Shown here: positions 17,647 through 24,821 of the stretch, piece by piece
Position numbering within the stretch: position 1 is the first letter of the stretch
Layout of the letters: each line of letters opens with the position of its first letter
NCBI RefSeq assembly: GCF_000504285.1
Contig: NZ_KI632511.1
Location: forward strand, 493,372 to 557,371
Direction of reading: 5' to 3'
DNA length: 64,000 nt
From: Actinospica robiniae DSM 44927
GTDB lineage: Bacteria; Actinomycetota; Actinomycetes; Streptomycetales; Catenulisporaceae
Position numbers and translations under genes: made by a program
The notes under the pieces: model-generated
Told to the model about the DNA's origin: nothing
The model's input: the letters and a program-made list of their open reading frames with translations, nothing else
The model's database searches: none

Positions 17647-18228
17647 ATGCGCAGATTTCTGATATCCGCTGTGATGATCATGTTTTGCGTTTCGGGATGT
17701 ACGTCGCTTGGCGGCGCGCCGTCGCCGTCGGATTCGGGGAGTTCGAGCCCGCAGGCGCGTTCGGCCGGGCTGGTTCAGGTGCACGACCCCGGGAAGCTGA
17801 CCGGGACCGCGCCGGACTCGTGCCGTGCGTTGTCCGGGCCGCGCCCGGATGCGTCGTGCACGCCGGGTGCGATAGATCCGGCGGTGACGCAGGCGAACAT
17901 AACGACGACGATATGTGCCTCGGGGTACACGGCGAAGGTGCGTCCTTCGTCCTCGGCCACGAACCGGCTGAAGGCTCAGATGTACAAGGCCTATGGGATC
18001 GCCTCGGGCACCGTGTCCGAGCTCGATCACCTGGTGCCGCTGGAACTCGGCGGAGCGAACGACGTGGCGAACCTGTGGCCGGAGATCGGGAAGCTGCCCA
18101 ACCCGAAGGACAAGGTGGAGAACGATCTGCGCGAGGAGGTGTGCTCGGGGAAGGTGTCGCTGGCTGCCGCGCAGAAGGCGATAGCGGCGGACTGGATGAC
18201 CGCGGAGGCGCAGCTCGGGGTGTCGTGA
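17647..18228 (+). CDS. HNH-like exported lipoprotein
   Basis: 193 residues. The N-terminus MRRFLISAVMIMFCVSGC is a lipoprotein signal with Cys18 as the likely lipidated residue. The C-terminal half contains ELDHLVPLELGG and NLWPE, then KDKVENDLREEVCSG. This is an HNH/beta-beta-alpha-metal-like motif seen in many uncharacterised secreted bacterial proteins. A paralogue without a lipobox lies at 22366-22890 in this window and shares the whole layout, including the block around SCTPGAIDPAVTQANI. Four mature cysteines probably form disulfides. Nuclease activity is possible but unproven. Confidence 0.75.
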   Translation: MRRFLISAVMIMFCVSGCTSLGGAPSPSDSGSSSPQARSAGLVQVHDPGKLTGTAPDSCRALSGPRPDASCTPGAIDPAVTQANITTTICASGYTAKVRPSSSATNRLKAQMYKAYGIASGTVSELDHLVPLELGGANDVANLWPEIGKLPNPKDKVENDLREEVCSGKVSLAAAQKAIAADWMTAEAQLGVS

Positions 18229-18251
18229 GCCGCGGTGCCGCCGGTCTGCCG

Positions 18252-19598
18252 TCAGGCTCCGGCGACGGCGGCGACGCCGGTGTCGGTGCCGACGAAGACC
18301 TGGTCGCCGGACAGAGTGGGGGAGACGAAGTTCGGGGTCGGGCCGCCGAGGTAGATCTGTGCCTTGGCGGCGCCGGTGGCCGGGTCGAGGGCGTAGAGCT
18401 CTCCGGCGAAGTAGTTCACCCACCAGACCGCGCCGCCGCCGACAGTGGGGGAGCCTTCGGCGGGAAGGGTGGATTTCCACAGCACCGTCGGAGTGCCGTC
18501 GGCGGCGACGGTGACCGCCTGCGGACCCTCGGCGCACGGGAGGTAGATCGTGTTTCCGGCGACCGCGCTGGCGCCGAAGGCCTCGCAGTTGTTGTTCAGT
18601 TCCGCGACCTGGCCGCCGATCCCGCCGAGCTGGCTGGGATTGAGAACGTAGCCGACGCCCTCTTTGCCGTCCGCGTAGACGTATCCGCCGACCAGCGCAG
18701 GGCTCATCGACCCGAGATCGGCGTCGCCGGCGTTCTGGGTGGCCCAGTCGGTGGGCGCGTAGTAGTCGAGGCGCTGGAGCGCGGGGGAGAGCTCGATCAC
18801 TGAGTCGCTGCCGTCGTACGGGTCGCCGGCCGCGTCGGACGCGCCGTTGCCGACGGTGAAGAGCAGGTTCGTGCCGTTGACGACGCCGCCGGCGGTACCC
18901 CAGATCCCGGCTTCGCGGCTGGTGGGAACGGCGTAGCTCGTCAGGCCGGTGCCGTCGGTGGCGACGGAGACGACCTGGCCGATGTAGTTGCCGCAGTCCC
19001 CGTACAGGCCGCCGTAGGGAATGTAGACGCGTCCGCCAAGGAGCGTGAGCGCGCCGCGCTGCTGGTGGTCGGCGGCGGTGCCCAGCGGCGGGTCGACGGA
19101 GGCCTGCACCTCGACGGCGCCGGTGGTGGCGTTGATGCCGACGAGGGTGTGGCTGCCGCCGAGCTTCTCGGCGACGGCGAAGAGCCGGTTGGTCGCCGGG
19201 TCGTAGACCATGGTGCCGGTGATGCCGAGCGGGTCGATGTCGCCGCAGGGCAGGTCGGAGTCCGGCTCGGGCGAGCCGAGGTGGGTGGACCAGATGACGG
19301 CGCCGGTGGCCCGGTTGATCGCGTACACGGTGTCGTTCTCGGTGGCCGCGAAGACCCGTCCGCCGACGAGCAGCGGCTGACCGTATACCGCGCCGTCGAG
19401 GGTCGAGGTCCAGTCGATCGACAGGGTGGTGAGCGGGTCGAGCTTCGTCTGGTCGCCGTCGCGCGTGTTGTCGAGGTGGTAGGTGGGCCAGTCGCCGGGC
19501 GTGACCTGCCCGAGCGGGCTCGCGGCGCTCGCCGCGGGGGCCACACCTGCGACCAAGAGCCCTGATGCCGCGAGGGTCCGCAGGAAGATCCGTCTCAT
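18252..19598 (-). CDS. Secreted PQQ-binding-like beta-propeller protein
   Basis: 448 residues with a signal peptide (1-26, VAPAASAASP). Repeating blades follow: YGQPLLVGGRVFAATENDT, VYAINRATGAVIWSTHLG, LYALDPATGAAKAQIYLGG and others of the PQQ/WD40-like type. Several Cys suggest disulfides. It converges on the HNH-like lipoprotein gene with 23 nt between stops. The family contains quinoprotein enzymes and purely structural propellers. The residues needed for PQQ and calcium binding in dehydrogenases are not evident, so a structural or binding role is more likely. Confidence 0.8.
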   Translation of the reverse strand: MRRIFLRTLAASGLLVAGVAPAASAASPLGQVTPGDWPTYHLDNTRDGDQTKLDPLTTLSIDWTSTLDGAVYGQPLLVGGRVFAATENDTVYAINRATGAVIWSTHLGSPEPDSDLPCGDIDPLGITGTMVYDPATNRLFAVAEKLGGSHTLVGINATTGAVEVQASVDPPLGTAADHQQRGALTLLGGRVYIPYGGLYGDCGNYIGQVVSVATDGTGLTSYAVPTSREAGIWGTAGGVVNGTNLLFTVGNGASDAAGDPYDGSDSVIELSPALQRLDYYAPTDWATQNAGDADLGSMSPALVGGYVYADGKEGVGYVLNPSQLGGIGGQVAELNNNCEAFGASAVAGNTIYLPCAEGPQAVTVAADGTPTVLWKSTLPAEGSPTVGGGAVWWVNYFAGELYALDPATGAAKAQIYLGGPTPNFVSPTLSGDQVFVGTDTGVAAVAGA

Positions 19599-19851
19599 GG
19601 GATGCCACCTCGTTCAACGCGTCTGACCCGGGCCGAGCGAAGCTGTGGGTGATCGGCCCCTTCGGTTCTCAGGCTAGGGACCACGGAGACATCCGCCAGG
19701 GTCCCACCCAGGCAAAGGTCCGCTCGGTCCCGAACCTGCCTGTCAGCTCGCAGAGACGGAGGTGGACAACATGGGTGAAGGCTGAAATTTCCAGGATCGC
19801 GAGTGCTGCGGCGGCGAGTCGGCGGCTCTCACCGGTTTCGCGCGGGTTCGC

Positions 19852-20907
19852 TCATTCGTGGTGCTGGTGCGTCGCGGCACGGTGGACCGGGCCGTGGGTG
19901 TCCTCGACCGCGCTGCCGCACCCGACGCCCGCGCCGATCTGCAGCAGCTCGCCGGTGTCGTAGTCCTCGCCGACGTGGTCGACCTGGAGGGTCGTGTGGG
20001 TGATGCGGTAGCGCTCGCGCAGCAGCTGCTGCAGATCACGGCGCACCTTGTGGCAGTCGCCACCCGCAAGCACCAGGATGTGCGCGGACAGGGCGCTCTG
20101 CCCGGAGGTGATCTCCCAGATGTGCAGGTCGTGCACCTCGGCGACGTACTTGGCACCCGCGAGGTGCTCACCCACTTCATCGGGGTGGATACCGGTGGGC
20201 GCGGCCTCGAGGAAGATGCGCGAGGACGCGCGCACCAGCCCTATCCCGGCCTTGAGCATGAGGGCGACCACCACGAGCGAGGCGATCGCGTCCGCGCGGG
20301 CGAACCCGGTGGCCAGCATCACGCCGCCGGCGATCGCGGTGGCGATGAACGCGAACAGGTCCGTCACGATGTGCGCGAACGCGCCCTCGACGTTCAGCGA
20401 CGTCCGGTTCGCCTTCGACAGCGCCCACGCGGCCGCCAGGTTCACCACGATCCCTACCAGCGCGACGGCAAGCACCAGCGAGCCCGACACGGGCGGCGGC
20501 GAAATCAACCGGCGTACCGCCTCCACCGTCAGCCACGCCGATAACACCAGCAGCGTCGTCCCGTTGGCCATCGCCGAGAGGATCTCGGCGCGCTTGAGCC
20601 CGAAGGTGTAGCTGCCGCGGGCCGGACGCGCGGCCAACCGCATCGCCACCAGCGCCAGCACGATCGAGCCTGCGTCGGTGAGCATGTGCGCGGCATCCGA
20701 GAGCAGCGCGAGCGAGTGCGCCAGCAGCCCGACGACCACCTCGACCGCCATGAATCCGGTGATCAGCCCGAGCGCGATACCCAGCCACCGGCGGTCCGCG
20801 TCAGCCGAGACGCCATGCGCATGCCCGTGCCCGTGATCCTCGTGCCGGTCAGCCGGCGCGTGCCCGTGCCCGTGCCCGGACCCGTGCTGGTGCTCGTGCA
20901 GTGCCAC
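19852..20907 (-). CDS. Cation diffusion facilitator (zinc exporter, CzcD/ZitB type)
   Basis: A 351-residue membrane antiporter. The His-rich N-terminus (eleven or more His in the first 35 residues) is followed by six helices. Metal-site motifs are SDAAHMLTDAGS in TM2 and HIVTDLF in TM5. A cytoplasmic domain has EVHDLHIWEITSG and a His-rich end ATHQHHE. CDF proteins export Zn2+ (or Co2+/Cd2+) in exchange for protons. The GTG at 20907 has AAGGGACG about 5 nt upstream. It is divergent from a ZIP-like gene across a gap with three Zur-box-like repeats, matching Zn-dependent control of zitB in Streptomyces. Confidence 0.92.
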   Translation of the reverse strand: MALHEHQHGSGHGHGHAPADRHEDHGHGHAHGVSADADRRWLGIALGLITGFMAVEVVVGLLAHSLALLSDAAHMLTDAGSIVLALVAMRLAARPARGSYTFGLKRAEILSAMANGTTLLVLSAWLTVEAVRRLISPPPVSGSLVLAVALVGIVVNLAAAWALSKANRTSLNVEGAFAHIVTDLFAFIATAIAGGVMLATGFARADAIASLVVVALMLKAGIGLVRASSRIFLEAAPTGIHPDEVGEHLAGAKYVAEVHDLHIWEITSGQSALSAHILVLAGGDCHKVRRDLQQLLRERYRITHTTLQVDHVGEDYDTGELLQIGAGVGCGSAVEDTHGPVHRAATHQHHE

Positions 20908-20989
20908 GCGCCGTCCCTTCGCCCATTCGTCTACGTACCGTCGACCGGCCAAGTACACCGTAGAACCCGGGTATCGCCAAACCCTGCAA

Positions 20990-21072
20990 TGACATCGATT
21001 TCCATGGAATGTCGCTCACTGAAACGACATCGGTTTCCATGAGCGGGCGCGCGGAAATGACATTGATTTCCA
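20990..21072. promoter_or_regulatory. Three tandem Zur-box-like repeats between two metal transporters
   Basis: Three copies of a 15-mer: TGACATCGATTTCCA (20990-21004), CGACATCGGTTTCCA (21025-21039) and TGACATTGATTTCCA (21058-21072). They are spaced 35 and 33 nt apart, and each is preceded by A-rich bases (AA or AAA) and followed by T. They match the actinobacterial Zur consensus TGAAAATGATTTTCA at up to 12 of 15 positions. The first copy directly abuts a TTGCAG hexamer (20989-20984) that could be the -35 of the CDF gene. Confidence 0.6.
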
Positions 21073-21214
21073 TTATCCGCGCAGGCCGGACGGGGTGTGG
21101 CAGTGTGCTGTGCGTTTGTTTCGCGGGTTCACTCGCTGCTAGCGTGCGCGTGCTCCGCCGCCTTGTGGCGGAGCTTCGTCGTATTCCAACGGTCCCGGAG
21201 GGGGGACGTCCTTC

Positions 21215-21949
21215 TTGGGCTCACACCTGGCCAGAGCCGGTCTGCTCGTGCTCTTCCCGATCGCCGCGGCCGTGCTCGGCTCGCTCGCAGCCGCGCGCCG
21301 CCCACCCGGCCCGAAGTTCACCTCCGGTGTCCAGCACTTCGCCGCCGGCGTGGTCTTCGCCGCAGCCGCCGTCGAGGTGGTCCCGCAGCTCCAGGCCTCC
21401 GGCCACCTGCCGGCCGCCGTCGTCGGGTTCTGCGTCGGCGTCGCGATCCTGCTCGGGCTGCAGGCGGCGGAGCGGCGCACCGAGAAGGCCGCCGAGATAT
21501 CCGGGAGGGCCGGATTCCCCACCGGGATGCTGGTCGCCATCGCCGTCGACCTGGTGATCGACGGCGTCCTGGTCGGCATCGGCGCGACCCTGGGCGCGAA
21601 CCAGGGCATGATCCTGACCGTCGCGCTCACCCTCGAGATCGGCTTCCTCGCCCTCGCGGTGACCAGCGAACTGCGCGAATCGCTCGGCATGCTCAAGGCC
21701 GCGGCGATCGCCTCATCGCTCTCCCTCGCCGTTCCGATCGGCGCCCTGATAGCGGTCGTCGGCCTCGCCCACGCCCCCGCGTGGCTGTTCACCGCGGTCC
21801 TGGCCGCCGGCATCGCGGCTCTGATGTTCCTGGTCGCCGAAGAGCTCATCACCGAAGCACACGAGGAGGCCCCGGACACCCCGATCCTCACCGCGATGTT
21901 CTTCGCCGGCTTCATCATCCTCTACGTGCTGGACCGCCTCGGCGGATGA
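21215..21949 (+). CDS. ZIP-like metal transporter
   Basis: A 244-residue protein with about eight hydrophobic helices and short loops, matching bacterial ZIP proteins in length and layout. The metal-site helices are atypical: the usual HNxPEG-type motif is replaced by AVDLVIDGVLVGIG, and the next helix has LTLEIGFLALAVTSEL without the normal His. Selectivity is therefore unclear. The TTG start at 21215 is supported by GGAGGGGGG about 9 nt upstream. It is divergent from the CDF exporter with shared Zur-like repeats, so regulated zinc homeostasis is the likely role. Confidence 0.7.
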   Translation: MGSHLARAGLLVLFPIAAAVLGSLAAARRPPGPKFTSGVQHFAAGVVFAAAAVEVVPQLQASGHLPAAVVGFCVGVAILLGLQAAERRTEKAAEISGRAGFPTGMLVAIAVDLVIDGVLVGIGATLGANQGMILTVALTLEIGFLALAVTSELRESLGMLKAAAIASSLSLAVPIGALIAVVGLAHAPAWLFTAVLAAGIAALMFLVAEELITEAHEEAPDTPILTAMFFAGFIILYVLDRLGG

Positions 21950-21952
21950 CGC

Positions 21953-21974
21953 GGCCGACCGGCTCCGGTCGGCC
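21953..21974 (+). terminator. Short stem-loop after the ZIP-like gene
   Basis: GGCCGACC (21953-21960) pairs with GGTCGGCC (21967-21974) around a 6-nt loop, 4 nt past the stop. Confidence 0.5.
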
Positions 21975-22023
21975 ACCCCGGTCCGGGCCATGCGCGCTCC
22001 CGAGCATGACCCGGCGCTTACCA

Positions 22024-22095
22024 TCAGCCGACCCGTTCGCAGTCGTCGTGTTCGGTCGGCTCGAGCTGCAAGGTCGCGTGGACGATGCCGTGACG
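22024..22095 (-). pseudogene. C-terminal fragment of a second CDF transporter
   Basis: On the minus strand the frame reads RHGIVHATLQLEPTEHDDCE and ends RVG-stop. This resembles the end of a CDF cytoplasmic domain (compare ITHTTLQVDH in the intact gene at 19852). Nothing upstream continues it, so only about 24 codons remain. Confidence 0.5.
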
Positions 22096-22151
22096 CTACT
22101 GCCCCGTCTGCCATCAACAACAGCACAACACGCCACGCGCCACCTGGCAAA

Positions 22152-22334
22152 GCCGGCGCGGCCATCGTCACCGTGTGCCGCGGCTGCTGCTGCGGACGGC
22201 CCGAGAAGAACCCCGGCGTCGGCGACTGGGTCCAGGCCGGCGGCCCCGGCGCCGCCGAGCCGCCCGCGATCCTCGATCTCCACCGTTTCAGCCCTTCCCG
22301 CCGCGTCCGCGCGGAGTCGGGCATCGACTCGTAG
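22152..22334 (+). pseudogene. [2Fe-2S] ferredoxin-like protein with the middle deleted
   Basis: The frame encodes AAIVTVCRGCCCGRPEKNPG, which matches the N-terminus of an actinobacterial thioredoxin-like (2Fe-2S) ferredoxin family. It runs straight into DWVQAGGPGAAEPPAILDLH and FSPSRRVR, which match the family C-terminus. Roughly 80 central residues, including the later cluster cysteines, are absent, although the frame is kept. No convincing start codon precedes it. It is most likely a deletion remnant. Confidence 0.55.
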
Positions 22335-22365
22335 CGGACGCGGCGGTCCGCCGCCGTGACGGATG

Positions 22366-22890
22366 TCAGCCGATTCCGGTGACCGACAGGGCCGTGGTCC
22401 AGTTGTTCTTGATCGCGCTGCGAGCCGCGGCGAGGGTGATGGTGCCCTTGCAGACGGCGTTCTTCAGCTTGGTCTCCACGCCGTCCTTGGTGGTGGAGTT
22501 CTTGGCGCCGGCGTGGGGCTCGGGCCACAGGTTCTTCGGGTCGGTCGGCGAGCCGCCGAGCTCGAGGGGGATGAAGTGGTCCTCCTCGTAGTCGGACATG
22601 CTGGTGTCGCTGTATCCGTAGTCGGTAATGCCCTGGGCCTTGAGGCCGTTGGTGTACGAGGTCGACGGGCGGACGGTCGCGGTCCAGCCGGACACGCATA
22701 TCGTGCTGTTGATCGTGGCCTGCGTGACCGCGGAGTAGTAGACGCCCGGGGTGCAGGACGGGTCGGGCAGCGGCAGGTAGGACTGGGAGCAGGTGGCGGC
22801 CTGGGCCGGCGCGGTCGTGGCGGCGATGATGCCGGCCACGCCGATCGCAGCGGCGGTGAGGGTGGCGGTGAGGCGGCGTGCAGAGCGCAT
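22366..22890 (-). CDS. Secreted HNH-like protein, paralogue of the lipoprotein at 17647
   Basis: 174 residues with a Sec signal (1-31, ending APAQAA). The mature protein has SCTPGVYYSAVTQATINSTI and ICVSGWTATVRPS. The HNH-like core is EEDHFIPLELGG, NLWPEP, and then KDGVETKLKNAVCKG. It shares domain order and key residues with the lipoprotein at 17647-18228 but is released rather than tethered. The ATG at 22890 has GGGAGA about 6 nt upstream. Four mature Cys likely form two disulfides. DNA or RNA cleavage outside the cell is one hypothesis; no activity is known. Confidence 0.75.
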   Translation of the reverse strand: MRSARRLTATLTAAAIGVAGIIAATTAPAQAATCSQSYLPLPDPSCTPGVYYSAVTQATINSTICVSGWTATVRPSTSYTNGLKAQGITDYGYSDTSMSDYEEDHFIPLELGGSPTDPKNLWPEPHAGAKNSTTKDGVETKLKNAVCKGTITLAAARSAIKNNWTTALSVTGIG

Positions 22891-23255
22891 CAGGGGTCTC
22901 CCGCAGATCGTCGCCCGACGTGGGTATCGGGCGGCCTGACGGCAGGACACCATCGGCGGGATCATGGCGATAGGCCGAGCGGGTGAACATCCTGTGTCTA
23001 GATGATCGGATGACCCAGACTTGTCAGTATTCGTCAGCGAGGCAGTGCGGCGCGAAATCGGGAGGAAGCGGAAGAAGGCTGCGTGCTCATAGGTATCCTC
23101 GTTGGCCATGCAGACGTCGGCCGGCGGGATTCCGCACTCCGTGGCGAGCGGGGTGGTGGCGTCGAGCGAGCCGCAGCGCGCTGTCGCAGACTCGAACAGG
23201 CAGACGCCATATTCGGGAACTGGAGCGAGGATTCTGTTTCAGGGTACTGCATTTT
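22891..23255. other. Gene-free stretch
   Basis: The promoter region of the secreted HNH-like gene lies at its left end. No coding region, RNA gene or repeat could be supported in the rest. Confidence 0.4.
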
Positions 23256-23345
23256 TTGGGCGGTGGCGATCATCGACGAGGGGAGACACTTATGTCACAG
23301 TTCTCTACGATGGCACCGAATTCTGGATGTGCGCACCCGGCCAAA
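23256..23345 (-). pseudogene. Fragment duplicated from a winged-helix regulator like that at 44101
   Basis: On the minus strand the frame reads NLAGCAHPEFGAIVENCDIS, close to FLAGCAESEFGAIVENCDMS in the intact regulator at 44101-44445. Bases 23292-23343 match 44303-44354 with only about four differences, including 28 identical bases in a row. Weaker similarity extends to 23256. Both sides of the regulator are missing. Confidence 0.6.
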
Positions 23346-23777
23346 TTGGGCTGGAGCCGGCATTCCGCTCGAAGCGGGGCGCACGCCACGCGGCCGGCTC
23401 CGGTTCGATCACCGCCCACCCGGACTGGAGCGGAGCCTCCGGTTCGAAAGGATCTGAGTCGGCGACGTTGGTTCACTTCAGCTTTCATCTTAGTTCTCGG
23501 TCTTGTCCGCCAGCTATCCGCCGCCTTGCTCAACTGTCGCCCCGTCGGCACAGCGGCTTCGTCGGCAGTACGGACGTTCGCCTTGAGTGCTTCGTGGAGG
23601 CAGTGCCTCGGTGCAGCGCTACCTGCCGTGATCTTTACGTAAGCGTTACTGATCCTTTGCCGTTTGAGTTGACGAAGCCGAAGCACGCTCTCGATACTGG
23701 AAACTGCGTGCTCGTACACTCTTTCCTCTCCCCGCAGTTTTCCCTCATCGTCCGTCACATAAGTGAAGGGTCGTGCG
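23346..23777. other. AT-richer gene-free islet
   Basis: Base composition is visibly more AT-rich than the surroundings. Open frames exist on both strands (for example 23270-23785 minus), but none has a convincing ribosome binding site or recognisable family. It may be remnant foreign DNA together with the gene at 23778. Confidence 0.35.
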
Positions 23778-24329
23778 GTGTCCACTCCGCGGAACGGCTA
23801 CATCTGGCTGGAGAATGCAAGTTTCGGTAACGGCAAGTACGCACGTGTCGCGCGGTCGCGAACCCCGAATGCGATGACCGTTCTCGACGCGAGATACGAT
23901 CACGGTAATGCTCTGTCAAGGGTGACCGGGTTTATTCAGGGATCCAGCCCGCTGGTAGCCTGCGTCCAGTTCGCGGGGCCGGATCAGGACGACTGGCTCG
24001 TATACCACCCCGGAGCAAGGACTCTCCAGCACGCCAAGGAAGCCTACGCATACGTCCATTTCATTCTCGCCATAGGATTGGCAGTCAAAGCGGGGGCCGA
24101 AAGCCGCAACGCCGCCAGGGTGGCCGGTGCCGACTGGAAGATCCCCGCAGAAGTCTGGGAGCAGGCCGGCAGGGCAGGGCAAGCCGACCTCCGGAACCTG
24201 GTCGCCGGTGCTTTCGACGTCAAGGATCTGCACCGCTATCCCCAGGAAGGGTATTACTACTATCAGCACGAGCCGCCGGACATGCTCGTCGCGGGCAAGA
24301 TCCGTGGCGATGACATCCGCTCGCGGTGA
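23778..24329 (+). CDS. Uncharacterised protein in an AT-richer islet
   Basis: A 183-residue soluble protein of no family I recognise. It starts MSTPRNGYIWLENASFGNGK (GTG at 23778, GAAGGG about 8 nt upstream), has a central stretch HAKEAYAYVHFILAIGLAVK and ends with a Tyr-rich segment EGYYYYQHEPPDM. There is no signal peptide or membrane segment. Codon use is less GC-biased at third positions than in neighbours, suggesting transfer. It has no operon partner. Function unknown. Confidence 0.55.
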   Translation: MSTPRNGYIWLENASFGNGKYARVARSRTPNAMTVLDARYDHGNALSRVTGFIQGSSPLVACVQFAGPDQDDWLVYHPGARTLQHAKEAYAYVHFILAIGLAVKAGAESRNAARVAGADWKIPAEVWEQAGRAGQADLRNLVAGAFDVKDLHRYPQEGYYYYQHEPPDMLVAGKIRGDDIRSR

Positions 24330-24821
24330 CTGCGTGGGATTATCCTGCCGACTTGACTGAGAAGATCGAAGACGAATGCATCGGTATCTGGCATAGCCTG
24401 TCTAGCCGCTCGCCCGACCGGCGGCCACCTCATGGAGCCGGTGTTGGCGTCCGGCCGGGATTGACAGCCTGACACGCAGCCAGGTGAGCCCGTGGCCCTG
24501 CCTGCGGTCGGCTTGAACTGCGGCCTCGTCTCCGACCCTGCCGCGCCGGTCGCAGAACGGGCGGCTCCACCCGCGCGTATCTTCGCCGAGTTCCCGCCGT
24601 GCGCGGGGTGCGCCAGGGCGCACGAGTGCGACACGCGCTCGCCGTTCGATCCGGACCGGGCGTTGGACCTGCGGCGATGCACGCGATCGAGGCGGGTGGC
24701 GAGTGCGCTCAGACATACTCACCCGTTCGAGTGATGGGGGTGTGGCGCGCGCGAGCGGACGATGACTCACGTGCGCACCGGCCCGGTGCGCACATTCATG
24801 TGAGCTTCTGGGGGTCCCGCC
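24330..24821. other. Gene-free stretch before the Ig-like protein
   Basis: An 80-codon frame at 24492-24734 contains several Cys but lacks homology I can name and is not called. A perfect palindrome lies at 24771-24793 close to the next gene. Confidence 0.4.
24771..24793. promoter_or_regulatory. 23-bp palindrome upstream of the Ig-like protein gene
   Basis: GTGCGCACCGG (24771-24781) and CCGGTGCGCAC (24783-24793) flank a single C, 29 nt before the TTG at 24822. It could be an operator or a 5' hairpin. Confidence 0.4.

Noticed and set aside
23270-23785. A 171-codon minus-strand frame in the AT-richer islet
   Set aside because: Its C-terminal part is the regulator fragment in a broken context, the start has no spaced ribosome binding site, and it overlaps the better supported gene at 23778.
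24492-24734. An 80-codon Cys-containing frame before the Ig-like gene
   Set aside because: There is no recognisable family, the start signal is weak, and its codon pattern is not clearly better than that of the opposite strand.
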